Positions 30,980-44,074 are shown, counted from the stretch's first letter. The stretch is DNA of 64,000 nucleotides from Favolaschia claudopus (GCA_037176885.1 JAWWNJ010000010.1:2232001-2296000), one strand, 5' to 3'. Notes: a model not told the origin generated them from the sequence alone. Program-made: numbers and translations.

Positions 30980-33468
30980 CTAGTCGTACTGCTTGGGTTC
31001 CGCCAGTTCCTCCTCGACAGCCTTGCGGCCAGCAGCTGTAAGCTCGCAATAACCGTTCTCTAGCCCGGGCTCAAAGAACTTGGGGATGAATCTATACACG
31101 AACAGATCAGTCCCGACCAAAAAGAAGAAACAACAACGGAAGGACGCACTCAACCCCCTTCTTCTTCCTATCCGCCGCAAGATCCCTCTGCCTCTGCTCT
31201 ATAATCACCTTCTCCTTCGTCGCATCACCAAACTCCTTCTTCAACAACCTCGACGTAACACTATCCCACAGCTTCCGGCTCTCATACGCCACCTGCTTCT
31301 CCAGCGGCCTTACCGTCTTCGGTATCACCTTCGTCGTCGACAAATCGATCAAAGTCGCCCACTCCTGCTCCTCCCCCGCACCGCCCACCTTCGCGGAAGT
31401 GATGTCCAGACGCGACGACGCGGCAGAGGCGGAGACGTCCCCGGGCGGAGGGAGCAGCGACACATGCGACGGCGAGGGCGACGAGTAAGAGGAGGGCGTC
31501 GTGTCGGGGTACGAGTTGACCCCGACACGACGCCAGCGGATCCGCCCGCGCCACGAACCGTCGAATACCGCTACCACGCGCGCTGGCGGGACGTGCTTGA
31601 CCTTGGTCCATTCGTTGTGCTGCGTCTCGCCCTCTACAATCGTATGCACCACACCCTCGCACAAGAAATGTGCCTTCCCTAACCATGACTGGGTGAAGTA
31701 ATTAGCAGCCACTCGAGTTTTTGAAAAGACTGAGAGAGACGTACCTCTTCCTTGTATTCAATTATCGCACGGAACCGCTGCTTCCCCGCCGTGCTAGTAC
31801 ACGAGATAATAGTCGAGTCGGAAATAGTCACATAGAAACTCCCCCTCAGCAGCCCGTTAACAAACGCAATAGGGTGCGTGATGTTATACTGCTCCCCTTC
31901 GCCCGGCCCACCCGTGATATTGACATATATTCCCTTATTGTACCCGCCAGGCGAGACACGAAGTGTCGTTCCCGAGACACGGGCGCTGATCTGGTCGATT
32001 CCGTACATCTCCAAATCGCGAGTGGGGCACGACGCGTAGAATGCGGAGACAGGCGGATGGTGCGAAACCTGCTCCGTCAGGAAGATAACACGTTCCGAAT
32101 TCTCAGAGGCAAGGTTGAGCTGCGACATGGGGGCCTCGAGCGAGGTGGCTGCGGTGGAAGGCGATTTCCCGTTCTTTGAGCTTCCGAGGCTGGTACGAAT
32201 GCTCTTGGAGCTGCGGCCACTCTTGATGCTGGCGGTTTCGGTCTTGGAGGAGAGTGATGGAGAGATGGAGGGAGGAGCGGACACGATCGGGGACTTGGCA
32301 GGAATTACGTCCCAGTGAGAACGGAAATGTTCACCGAGAACAGAGTTGTATGGTTTGCAAACTTTGCCGTGCTATGAACGGGTTTGAGCATTTTCGAATG
32401 AAGAGCAACAAGATGGAAAAAGAAGAAATCGGACAGCATACGGCGAGAAACTCGATGAAAAATGACGGGTAGGCCAACTCGTCTTCCATTCCATCACGGA
32501 TAGCGAGCCAGATCGAAAGCCGATAGTCCATTTCCCAGGGAAACGCGAAGTTTGGAGAGAAAGAGAGAGTTTACGCTGCGCCTAATGTCAAGCACAATGC
32601 GAAGCAGGGACAGCACCGCCTGCCGCGGCGCAGCGGTGGTACAGGCAGCATATCTGTAGCCATGATTATCCCGTCCAAGCGACTGTGCCAAGCACACTAG
32701 CAGTATGCGCCAGTGGCCGTAAAGTTTAGCTCCGTCCACCTTGCAAGATTTTCTCGGCCCCAAGAAGCGCTAGAGACCGATAACGGCTTTGCACACTCCA
32801 CACATCCGAAGTCCGCCGCTCCCCCGGTACACAGCAGCCACAGATACTCCGCCGACACTGACACAAGAAACGGCAGAGACCGATGACCAAGCATACCCGA
32901 AAACAGGGTGCGCTTTCGAGGCGCAGCGATGTGTACAGTGTCGAGCTCTCCCCAACATCGCACGTTCAGCAGTTCCGTGGCCACAACATTCCGTTCCAAC
33001 ATCGACAGCGAAAATGTTGGTAACTCACCACAAATTTGAGATCCTTCGTGAAAGCGAAGCGAATAAGAGCGAGTATGCGTTCAAAGGGGTCATCGGAGTC
33101 GTTGATTCTATTAACCAGAACATAAGACGAGACAAAAAAACCTATAAAACCAGCAACTCACGAAGCAAACATGTCTGGTCTATCGAGATACTGCCAATAT
33201 TCGAGATTAGGCATTGGCTCAAGGAGTGACGCGGGCAATGAGATACGCCTGAATACAAAGGCCACTCGTCAGAAGCAACTTCAAGAGCTACCAGCAGCAA
33301 GACGACAGACATAGCTGCGATATCCTTGACTCCCAGAGACTTCTTGACGAGTTGAACGATCATCTTGAGTCTTCCGCCTTCGCCCTCGCCGGACTCAGGG
33401 ACGGAGATGGGGGGGCCGGGCGCTTCATCGTCGACGACCTGGGGGGTGTCGGCGGCGATGGTGGACAT
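30980..33468 (-). CDS. Oxysterol-binding protein homologue (OSH/ORP family)
   Basis: Multi-exon gene, about 525 residues, with no PH or ankyrin part: a lipid-binding domain alone. In order: GRLKMIVQLVKKSLGVKDI, RISLPASLLEPMPNLEYWQY, FTKDLKFV|HGKVCKPYNSVLGEHFR, the family fingerprint EQVSHHPPVSAFY, then GTTLRVSPGGYNKGIYVNIT, KAHFLCEGVVHTI and W..LIDLSTTKV. A C-terminal helical part with DAATKEKVIIEQRQRDLAAD-like sequence and FIPKFFEP follows. A Ser-rich insert (about 32160-32290) lies between HWDVIPAKSP and the EQVSHHPP block. These proteins move sterols or phosphoinositides between membranes. One intron (33028-32372) is 657 bases, more than ten times the local norm. Confidence 0.9.
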
Positions 33469-34024
33469 GACGCCGAAGAGGTGAAAGAAGTGGAGAAGAA
33501 GGTGGTGGGGAGAAGAAAGGAAGAAGCAGCTCACGACTCAGTGATCCGCATTTGGATATCTTTTGCTTTTACCGCACGTTCGTTGCTTTCATTCTTATTG
33601 CTCCTCAACTTGCGCTCTACCTACTCGTACAAGATGCGTCTGATGTCTCGGAGGATCCGATTTGTAGCTGCTGCCGGCCACCATGATAAGCCCAGGATTC
33701 AGTCGGCTGCTTTGCTGGCAACTTGAAGCCCGTCAAGTACCATAGGAACTGCCAGCCATCTATAGTTATTCTACGTCTCTACACCCGACCCCGACCAATC
33801 TGGCGAGTTGCTTTTGGCCGGTCGAGCCTTTCTTCTCTGCTCAAACACGAGCCAAGGGTCGATGATTTCCGCCGCAATTGCTATCTAGGGCAAAGGCGCA
33901 GCATTTGGACTATTCGCAGCCCCGCAAGCCCTTCCGTTCACCTATAGCTCCTAGAAAATCTATGTATACCCTGCGACCCGGAGTAACTTTCCAGGCATCC
34001 ACCAATTAGCGGCTATCAGGTTTC
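33469..34024. other. Intergenic region upstream of the OSH gene
   Basis: No gene seen. The segment carries the OSH-family promoter and a stretch that may be an eroded 5' part of the F-box/LRR remnant that follows, but no motif is clear. Confidence 0.4.
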
Positions 34025-34330
34025 GTGGATATGACCCTTCTCGCATTGCCGTGGATTCAACTGACGAAGTTGGAACTTGCGTCCCAAACTGTTTCGAGCT
34101 GCTTCAAAATCTTGCAGGAAACGACAAACCTCCAGATTTTGACGATAACAACTCTGTACGCTGATCGCGTAGAGCCGACGCTTTCGCCGCAGCTCACACT
34201 TCCTCGTCTTCACTCCTTCATTCTATACTTATTATACGAACCGTCCCCTCCTCGACGTCTTCACACTGCCCGCTCTGCGATGCCTTTACATCGGCTCTCC
34301 GGGGCAATAGGATGTTCCGTCGTTTCAGGC
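34025..34330 (+). pseudogene. Remnant of an F-box/LRR-type protein gene
   Basis: One frame reads LPWIQLTKLELASQTVSSCF, then NLQILTITTL and LTLPRLHSFIL. This is the leucine-rich pattern seen in the very large F-box-like families of mushrooms. Around 34240 the pattern continues in another frame (LLDVFTLPALRCLYIGSPG) and soon meets a stop. The F-box itself and the C-terminal repeats are absent. It is therefore a broken fragment. Confidence 0.6.
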
Positions 34331-35767
34331 CCTCAGCACTCGATCCGAGTGGCCACTCCAAGCCATACGCATTTGCAGATCATCATCGAAACCACTCGTG
34401 CTCTGCCTTCGTTCTGTGCCCTCTGTCACGGACGTGCCAGTGGACATAGAAGCACTGCACTCCGCAGCTCCAGAGTGTTGCGGCTCTTCGCTGCGGAGTT
34501 TGACATAGTAGCCACAGAGGGTATGCCGGAGAGAGGTCGCAAAGGGGGAGTTCAGAATTGGACAGACGGTGTGGCCACGCGAATTGTTTGAATTTCGCGG
34601 AGCCGAGGCCTAGACGCGTACACAACGCAAACATAACATGCCGCACTTTTTACGGCTCAGAGCTTACCTATTCATGTTATAATACCCGGAGGCAACCCAT
34701 TTATTCAGTGGTACTCTAGGCAAACGGCTCTCAGATCAGACGAATTCCAAGTTACGCGGATAAAACGGTCCAACGGAATTATGGAGTGTGGAATTGGAAT
34801 GTCGTTTGAGCGCGCCCATTCGGGTAATCGCAAACACATACGGAAGAACAACACAGTCAATATATTTCTCCCTCGAGGCTAAGCGCTAACCTGTCATTCT
34901 CCGAAAAATTGCCTTTTACGGATTTTGGCGTTGTAGTGTTTGTACTTATTGATCCTTACTTCACTCGAACCTCAACCTTTGACACAAGATCAACGCGGGA
35001 CGCGCTGTAGTGCTGCACTTGTCAATTGCTAGCATGTCTTGGTGCGAGCTAAACCCACGCGAGCTTGCGAGCGGCTGGCTTTAGTGGAAGATAAGGGAGA
35101 TTAGATAGTATGCGTTACCTGTGACGTGACATAGCTGCTTCCTTGACAGACGCGTTCGACGCGTCCCCTCCCCGCCCCTCTTACGCGCCTCTCGACCTTA
35201 TTTTCGCCCACCCACCCTCTCCTCTTCTTTCCTCACGCTTGGTTGCTTCGGTCGTTTCCTTGTCCAAGACCCAAGAACTGTGCGTACTGGATTTGGGCCG
35301 CTCGCCATCCTCCCGCCCGATTCGCTTACCGCCCGATCTTTTTTGGCGCGTTCAGTTCAGCGAATCGGCCTCCGGCCCAACTCCACCCGCACACCCACCT
35401 CACTCATAACCGCCGTTTACATCTCACTGATATTACCACTTATAGCGCTCGTAGACCGCTGGAAACATCCCTACTTACACACATCCTCACACTCTCTCCT
35501 CCTCACTCTCACAGGAGAGCTGTCTACTCGCGATCTCCCTTATCTTATAGTTGAATCAGTATGCTTCGCGACAGCCCTGAAACTGCGCAACTGGCTCCTT
35601 CTAATGGCGACCCTTCAACTTCTACGTCCTCTGAAGCTTCGTCTCCCCGCGCGGGGCCCGAAGAGTCGAATTCGAGCCAAATAGTAATGCTCGAGTTAGA
35701 GTAACAGTGTACAAAACGGCATTGACGAAGTATCATACAGGCCAATACGTCGACGCATCCAACAAAG
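34331..35767. other. Gene-free stretch upstream of PIG-A
   Basis: No supported exon. The section from about 35150 to 35560 is rich in CT/CCTC tracts and open in several frames, as expected of low-complexity upstream DNA. The last 200 bases are the PIG-A leader. Confidence 0.45.
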
Positions 35768-37498
35768 ATGAATCCCATCTCCATCGCGTATGTTTGTTAG
35801 CATAAACGCGTAAATCTCATCATTTGCTGAGAAAATATTCAGAATGATCACCGACTTCTTTCACCCAGCAGTCGGCGGCGTGGAGAACCACGTCTACATG
35901 CTAAGCGCGAATCTCATTCGCCGCGGTCACAAAGTAGGTACCTTTCTCTTTCTTGACTGGGTTTGAGCGAGAGTCACTCATTATCCAGCTCTATAGGTCA
36001 TTGTGATAACCCACAGCCATCCCCCAGACCGCGTCGGAATCCGCTGGCTCGTACCCTCTCTCAAAGTCTACTACATCCCCTTCGTCCCCATCGCCTCCTC
36101 CGCAACGCTCCCCGATTTCTTCACCTTCCTGCCCTACCTCCGGACCATCCTAATCCGCGAGCACATCCATCTAATCCACGCCCACGCGAGCCTCTCCGCT
36201 CTCGGGCACGAAGGCATCCTCCACTCCCATCTATTGGGCGTCCGTTCGGTGTTCACCGATCACAGTTTATTCGGCTTTGACGACGCGGCGAGCATACTGA
36301 CAAACAAGCTCATGATCGGGACGCTTAAACATGTGGATGCTGTGATTTGCGTTTCGCATACTGGGTGAGGAACCTCGCTTGTTAAGTTGCACTGAGTCTT
36401 CATTGACCTGCGCCTTCAGCCGTGAAAATACGGCTCTACGTGGAGGGCTGTATAATATCACCGAATCAGACCCTCCAGATTTTCGTGTTCACGAAAACGT
36501 ATACGTCATTCCGAATGCTTTGATACCAGAGCGCTTCAAGCCATCTCCCCCCAAATCTACCGAGACAAGTGAGGTCTCCTAAATAATCTTGTGAACGCCG
36601 ACTAATTCTTTCCAGTCACAATCGTCTTCCTATCTCGACTCGTATACCGCAAAGGCATCGATCTCTTAGTTGCCGCCGCCCCTCGAATCTGCCACAAATT
36701 CCCCAACGTCCGGTTCATCATCGGCGGTGCCGGCCCCAAACTCATCGACATCCTCCAAATGCGAGAAAAATACCTTCTGCAAGACCGTATCAAATTACTG
36801 GGGCCCGTGCGCCATACGGACGTCTGCTCTGTACATCATCATATCTTCCTTTTCTTAGTATACCCACGAACGGGCACTGAATCGGCGCAGGTTCTCACCC
36901 AGGGATCAATATACATGAGCACAGCGCTAACCGAGTCATTCGGCATCGCCATCCTCGAGGCAGCCTGCGCCGGTCTCTACGTCGTCTCCACCCGCGTCGG
37001 CGGCGTTCCAGAAATCCTACCCAAAGACATGATCAGCTTTGCCAACCCCGACGAAGACGGTGAGTGTCTTCGTGCCAAATACAAATACAACTTCCTCCCC
37101 GATCCAACATTCTCTTCTCTCTACGCGATTTAGACGTCTGCCGCGCAATCGGCGAAGCCATCCGCATCGTCTCAGAGGGCAAACACGATCCCTTACTCGC
37201 ACACGAGCGCATCAAGACGTTCTACGACTGGGAACAAGTCGCCGAGCGCACCGAAGCGGTCTACGATGCCGCTTTGAAGGCGCCGGCGATAGATCTGTGG
37301 GAACGTATGCAGCGAACGATGTCGCTGGGGGTGTTTGCGGGGCCCATATATACCATCATGTTGGTTGTGGATTGTCTTTTCTTTTTGTTTCTGGAGTGGT
37401 GGATGCCGAGGGAGGACATGCATTTTGTTCGTGCGCATTGGAATCAGGATACTTTTGAGGAGGTGGGTCGTCGCTTGCTTGGAGATGTGGGGAGCTGA
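35768..37498 (+). CDS. PIG-A/GPI3, catalytic subunit of GPI GlcNAc transferase
   Basis: Multi-exon gene, about 460 residues. [27 protein letters not shown] joins across a first intron at codon GC|A. Then [58 protein letters not shown] and [13 protein letters not shown]; a GT4 glycosyltransferase core follows with [15 protein letters not shown] and [17 protein letters not shown] (the E-x7-E donor-binding motif). A C-terminal membrane span ([20 protein letters not shown]) holds it in the ER. PIG-A uses UDP-GlcNAc to start GPI-anchor synthesis on phosphatidylinositol, together with other PIG subunits not found here. The GPI-dependent chitin deacetylase at 10.4 kb would be a client of the pathway. 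Confidence 0.95.
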
Positions 37499-37760
37499 AT
37501 GAGGTTTTCAGTTGGCTCGGAATGCCAAGGTCAAGACTGAATGATTATATCGTTCATGTCTGGTGTACTGTAGTTGTTTTCGTGGACTTGAATTTACTGG
37601 AGTTTTCCCAGCATTACCTGAACGCGCGAAAGAACAAACAACCGTTTGAAGAGTTTCATGTACAGTGTAACAAGATGCAACAAGCAATAGCCTAGCAAAA
37701 TTATCATAACCTCGATCTACATTAGCAACACTTGAAGAATCATATTTTGGCATCAGTCAC

Positions 37761-40700
37761 TCAAGCCGGGCCTCCCTTCCTCAGTCGTCGAGGCTTTCCA
37801 TTTTTCCTTCTCTTCTTGGCAGCAGATTCTTCTTCGGCCTCGAAATAGGGCTCACGTCCTCCATACCGATCCGGGCTCGAGTCCATCCGACTGCCATCAT
37901 CCCAATCACGCTTGCTCGGTATCTGCACTCTATCGCGCAACGACGGCGGCTCATCAAAGCCTCCAGCCTTGCCGTCCGCTCCACCCTCCCCCAATCGCTC
38001 CAGAAGCGAGACGCTCCTATGCAGACCCGATGGGCGCTGACTATGTTCGACTACGCCTTCCATGCGATTGTGAGAAGATGAAGAGACATCATGGCCTTGC
38101 GCAGTATTGTTGTCGAGGACTGGGTCCCCACGCATTCTGCGGCCGCTCTTGGGAGGGCGACTGGGTCCACCATTGTCATAGCCACCTACGCGATCAACAA
38201 GGTTATCGCTGTGTGAGTAAGAGTCGTGGTCTGGGCGGAATGAATCGCGACGGTCCACTTCGGGCGATTGACGGCCGTGGAATGGCTGGGACTGTCCATA
38301 ACTCGAAGATTGCCTTGGGTCATCTGGGTACTCGTCGCGAATATCACGCCGAAGGGTAGGATTCAAAGGCAGAGGATGAGAGGTAGGACGTGGCTCTTGA
38401 GTGTAACGGTCACTTGACGATGGCGCTCCAAGTCGGTCCTCGAGACTGCGGACCCGAGGCGGTCCATCCCCAGGCGGAAAACGATCGCGTTCCAGTTTCC
38501 GTCCATCCATAGATGCGCTGTCGCCCTCCGACCGCGTTGAAAATCGCTCGGGTCGATCATGACCGTCGTTTGATTCCCAGCTTGATGAGACAGGTGCTTG
38601 TCTGGACGGCGGAGGAGGCATTGAGGGCGGGGCGCTTTCATTCTCCGTAAAACGCCTGTGCGGCGCTGGTTCCCGTTCAAATCGAGCAGGCTATAAAGAC
38701 GACATGTCAGATTAGTTTGTTTTGGAACCACAGAACACCATACTGGTTCTTCAGGATAATCCTTGCGTGAATATGAAGGTGACACATTTCGTTCTGGCTG
38801 TTAATATGCTCAACAAGATTTGTTGCATGGACAACGGCAAGACGCACCGGAGGATCATAACGGCCAGGCTCAGTTTCCGGCAGGTTGTCAGGCCGATAAC
38901 TGTTTTGCTGAGGTCCCATCTGAGGAATCGACCTACTCGACACCGGAGCGAGATCCGGTCCTCCGCGTCCACGTCCTCGACCACCGCCGCGAGGTCTTCC
39001 TCTTCCGCGGTACCCATTATCTTGTGGAAATGGCGAGTCGAATCCATTCATAGGCGGTCCGGGGGCGGGTAGATAATGGCTCTCGCCTGTAGCAGCGTTC
39101 GGTGCCGGTCGCACGCCGATAGGGACATTGTTTGACCCAGAACCTCTCTGAAGGCAGGAACCATTAGCAAACAAGCGGCTAGAAAACAAACAAGATAAAC
39201 TCACTCCTCTTCCACGGAACGCTTCACTCCCGCGTGGCCCTCTCTCGTTATACCCGCCCATATGAGGAGGCGATCTATCACGACCCCGTCCTCGGCCAAA
39301 ACCGCCACCGCCATCGAACCCGTTCGGTCCAGCATTAGGTCCATAGCCAAATGATGACGGTCCCGTCGGCGTAGCCATAGCTCTCGGACCCCTCGGGACA
39401 CTCCCACCATCCGTCGAAGCCGAAGCCGATCCCTGCTGCGCATTCAACGACGACGATTCGCGGTCCGCGTACATCCCCGATCCCGTGCGAACGAGGCCTG
39501 AAGGCGCTTGAGCCCGCGGAGGCGGTCCAAGCGCCTGCAGCTGCTGTGGCGAGGGTTGCATCTCACGGTCGTTCGTGGACCCAGAAGGAATATTCGTGTC
39601 GACTTGCATAGCGTCGGAACCAGTAAACCTCCCGCGACTTGACGATCGGCGCGGACCAGAAGGCAGTCTTTCCACAGGGGGAGGAATCGTGTCTCGGGGG
39701 CCTGAAGGCGCATGGTCGCTCGGAGGCGGGAACCTCGCTGACACTGGTGGCATAGATGCCGGCCCAAACGCCGAACGATTGCTGCCATGCCGCCTCTCAC
39801 CCTTGAAAATCTGAGATTGCGGAGGGAGAGGAGCTCGCTTTGGACCTGAGAAGCAGAGCAAATCGTACTTGAGTAACGGACGACAATCAATGAAAAGATG
39901 AACCTACGGTTCGGGCTTTCTTCGACCTTTGGCTCGTGGATTTCCCTTGGCGGCTCTGCAACCCTCTCTTCCACTCGCTCCACCTCCGCCTCTTGCTCCG
40001 TAGCCCTCTCCTTCCTGAGTTCAGGTTTCTCTGCCTCTTTAGCATCCTCCAGCAACTCATCCGGCACAAACATGTCCACCGCGCTCGTAGACCTTAGTCC
40101 GAACGCTTCCACCACAGACGTCACTTCCATGCTTGCCTGGTTAGCTATCAATGCAGCAGCCCCAACCACACTACTACCCCCACTTCCACTTCCTTCTCCT
40201 GCAGGCGCGGGTGCAAAGCGCGACTTCTCCCGTTTTCGTTGCTGTTGCTGAGGAGGCGGCGACCCCGATCGTGACCGTGACCTGCGGTTATTTCCTATTG
40301 AAACAGAAGAGTAGAGGCGTTGGTAAGAAGGGGGAAGGACGGAAGAAGGCAAGCAATGAAGGCAAGAAAATAATTTCGTGCAGGGGAGGTGGAGGGTAGG
40401 TAAGAGACGAGCACGCAGAGATGACGAAGAAGGTACGCCGAGGAGTGGATATCCCATCCCACTGACACCACGCCAGGACAGTCCTAGCGCGCATTACTAA
40501 TGCGTGACTGACTGACTAGGGTAGCGTTGCGGAAGTCCTTGGACGTGACGTCCACCTCCCGCGACAGACAACCCATTCACAGAAACGGCCTATATGCGCA
40601 GTATAGGGACAGACAACGAGTGGCGATGGCGAAGCAGGAGTAGGAAGGGGCAGTAGGTCTGAGGATTGAGAGTCAACGTACTGGGAGCAGACATCATCGA

Positions 40701-42720
40701 GCGCTGCTCGCGAGGTGGGTCGCGATGACGCATTGAGGGTTGGGAATCGTGTTGCTGTTGTTCGCGGGAACGACTCTGCGTCTGACTGTGCAGACTTGGA
40801 ATCATGCTGTTGTCGTGCGGCGGCGGTGAATCTCGACCACTGTAGCCACTATCTTGCTTGAAATCATTGTACTTGCGGTCAAATTGATGCGGCGGGCCGT
40901 CCCGCTCTTTTGGCCAGACATCAGAGGAGTCCTTGTGCGACGCAAGTCCATCCGGACGCTCGCGCGCCCCGCGCTGTTCGCGATCCCGGCCATCTCGTCG
41001 CTCTTGTTCGCGACCCTCTTCTGCGCTTGTGCCGTATCCGCGGCGATCTCTTGGCTCGTCGTGTCCCTGCATGCTTCGTTGGTCACGCTCACGCTCCAGG
41101 TTACCTCGTGTCGAGTCCCGCGCATCGCGGTTAGGCCGTTCACGCTCTCGGTCGCCGCGATCCGGGCCCCATCCTTGTGTGCCGGACGGCGCGCGCTTGG
41201 AGGAAAAATCACTTGAAGCATCCGGGTAAGTCGACATGGAGCCTGAAGCAGAACGGAGGGTGTTAGGATTCGGCGGTGGGGGTGGAGACCATCGCCCACT
41301 GCCGCCGCTTGGGTCATCTCCACGTGCTCCGCGACGGCCATTGCGCGCGCGCGGCGGCGGTGACAGGGCTCGAGAGCTGCTACTATGGACATTGTGGTCA
41401 GAATTACGCGGCGGAGCTGACGTCGATGCAGAGGCTGGCCACTCCGAAGGCCGGTAATGACGGTCCTGGTAGGACAGGTCGTCTTGACTAACTGTGCTGC
41501 TATCATGCTGACTCGCTGACTCGTCGCGACGTTGAAGCTAGAGGAAGTAGTGTAAAGAGACGGGGGTAGGGAGAAGGGTAACGAGGAGACCAACCCCGCG
41601 TGTGGCGTGCGATGACGGTCGGTCGCGATGGTCGCTGTCGGCACGGCGGTCTTCGGGGCGCCGTCCACGTTCGCGGTCGTCGCCTGACGGTCGCTCCCAC
41701 GACTCCTTCAGTGACGCGCGGGAGAAATTGGGAGATGGTGGGTTTCGGGACGAGGATGCTTGGCGGGCGTCCCAGTCATCTGGGTCACGTTCGCGGTCTG
41801 TAGAGTTATTCTTATTATTAGCAGGAGTTCCGGCGCCATTAGAGGTTGCGCTGGATTTTGGTTTCTGAGAATGTCATGTCAGTTATTATGAATCTCGCGG
41901 ATAAGATGAAAGAAGAAGTTGAAGTCAAATGCAGCGCTACCGCCCACGTGGTCGTGCACCACACAAAGCAGAAGGAGGCACAGAAACTACCAATAAAGAA
42001 AGGGATTTGGAGTTTGGAGTCAAGGGTACTGAGACAACGTCACTGTCGCTGCTCCAGATGTGGGACTGCGCAGGCAATCCTCCTCCTCCTCCTGCATACA
42101 ATATGGTGTCATGCGAAACAAGAAACGAGAACAGAGAAAAACGCAAAAGAAAAGCACTCACTCCGTCGGTTGGTGTTGAAGTAGATTTGGGTTTCTGATT
42201 CGAAAGAAGGTTCAGTAACAGACAAGACGATGATCATGCTGCTCACCCCGTCCTTGCTGTCTTTGAGGCTACTGAGTGCCATCATTGTAGCCTCAATGCC
42301 GGCCCCGTGGCTCATATGATGAGTGAAGGCGGGGACAGTTGTTACAGGCTTTGGTGGAAGAGCATGCATAACGGGAGGCGCAAGAGTCATCTTTTGTGGT
42401 CTTCGCTCTCGCTCCCGATGGCCACCATGGTCTCTGTCTCTGTCGCGGTCTCTGCTATCCCTGTGGCGCTCACGGTCACGGTCGCGGTCTCTGTCGCCTC
42501 TATGCCGCGACGAGCGCTTGTTAGAAGTGTGTTCTGGTGCTTCAGGACTTGGTGTTGGCGGTGGAATAGGTGTATCCTCGATTGTGGGCGCCTCAGGCGC
42601 CACTTCGAGCGCCTCCTGGCCTTCGTCGCTGTCACCTAAAGAGACAGCGTCCTCGTCTTTCTTGGTTGGAGAGGCGGATAGGCCTTCGTCGTCGTCCCAG
42701 TCGAGTTCCTCGTCTGCCAT
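37761..42720 (-). CDS. Long RS/RG-rich low-complexity protein (one gene, possibly two)
   Basis: Acidic start MADEELDWDDDEGLS. Long runs of Arg/Asp/Glu/Ser follow (RDRDRDRERHRDSRDRDRD-like at about 42420-42520, RERERPNRDARD at 41150), then Ser/Pro/Gln regions, an RSRSRSGSPPPQQQQ block near 40270, and RGRGRPRGGGRGRGRGG (39000). The end is basic (KKRRKNGKPRRLRKGGPA). This composition is typical of disordered nuclear proteins in RNA processing or chromatin; I recognise no folded domain. RLAVVHATNLVEHINSQNEM near 38800 looks the most ordered. An intron of about 360 bases (40657-40300) joins the halves; alternatively a second gene begins near 40457. Exon borders are approximate. Confidence 0.6.
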
Positions 42721-42875
42721 GGGGTGAAGGTTAGAATAAAGCGCAGAGGCTGGGGAACAAGCACGACCACACATGGTTATTTACGTAAGGTAGCTGTTTC
42801 CGGAAATTTCAGTGAAATTAAATATGAAATTAAATAATGAATCGTCGGAAATTCCACGACTTACCCGCCCTCAGC

Positions 42876-44074
42876 ATGTCCGCCTACGCTGCAGAGGCCG
42901 GTGGGTTGCCTACCCCGACCTCGGCGTCCTCGTCGACCCCCAGAATACCCGTCATATTCCGCCGTCTTCACCGCTTTCACCAGATGGTGAGCAACCTCGT
43001 CATACTTGGCTCTGCTTTCCCGTAACCTCGACGCAATACTCTAGGACTTTGAACTCGCGGCCTGGCAGCTCACCTATCTGTGCATTGCGCCCCGTAGGGT
43101 GTACCGCAATGTATACTTTCACAAACGTAGGCCAAGTTGCTTCATTTCATCCCCAAATCCGAAACATTTTCTAGAAACCAAAAACACCTGGGCGCGCGAC
43201 GACCCTGCAATCCTCGTGCTCATCTCCGCGTGTCTTTGCGTGTCCGCTGTAGCCTGGGGTCTTCTCATCTACTCGTTCAGCCTGCTGGAAGTATTGAAGC
43301 TCGCACTGCTTATGATTTTTCGTGACTTTTTGCTCTCGGGGGTCATAATATCCACAATATTATGGTGAGTGCTTTATTTTGGAGCCAAATGGACGTTGGG
43401 AGGCTTTTCCTGTGCTAAGCAAACGGAATTTTGATTGCCTGGGCTCGTTCATTCGTGTCGGACTTCAAGTGCGGACAAAATACCGTGTTCCACCATCGAA
43501 CCGAAATGAACAGCCGTCACTAACCTGTCTCTCTAGGCAAGTCTCACGAACTTTTCTCCTTCCACCCGCGCCTTCTCAACCCGCACCCTCTCTCACACAC
43601 TCCGGTGCGCGATACCCGCCACCAACCCCGCGCCACGAATCCGTCGAGTGGGGGTGAGTCTCCTCCTTGCCCTTCACACTTCACCAATCTAACAATCTAC
43701 CCCCCGCTTAACAGCTACACCTTCGATGTCCACACCACGCCTTCTTCCCCTTCTACCTCACAATTTACCTGGCCCAGCTCTTCCTCCTCCCCGTCATCCG
43801 CCGGGACAACTGGGTATGTCTCTGGGCAGGCAACACGCTGTATCTTGCTGGGTATGCTGCCTTTCTTCCATCAATCATCAATCATCTCACTAATACTCTG
43901 AAAAGCTTTGCACAATACATCTACGGCCTCTACCTCGGCCTCTCCGCCCTCCCCTTCCTCGCGCGCACCACCCTCCTCCTCGCCCCACTACTTCCTCTCG
44001 GCGTAGGATACGTCGTCTCCCTCCTCGGCTTCAACCTCGCACGATGGGTGCTGAACGTGTATTTCGGGTCGTAG
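42876..44074 (+). pseudogene. UNC-50 family Golgi membrane protein gene with an apparent frameshift
   Basis: Clear UNC-50 homologue: RIPVIFRRLHRFHQM|DFELAAW, APRRVYRNVYFHK|QTKNTWARDDPA, FRDFLLSGVIISTILW, then HESVEWGYTFDVHT. At about 43736-43739 the expected sequence (AFFPFYLTIYLAQLFLLPVI, RRDNWVCLWAGNTLYLAG) continues only in the +1 frame, as if one base were missing. The last exon (FAQYIYGLYLGLSALPF to VLNVYFGS) fits the shifted frame through a normal intron. UNC-50 proteins have five or so spans and act in the Golgi in receptor trafficking. An assembly error is the simplest cause; true inactivation is possible. An in-frame ATG at 42837 is an alternative start. The gene is divergent from the RS-rich gene, 156 bases apart. 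Confidence 0.8.

Noticed and set aside
31080..31682. Basic plus-strand frame of 200 codons
   Set aside because: It lies antisense to coding exons of the OSH-family gene and has no features of its own.
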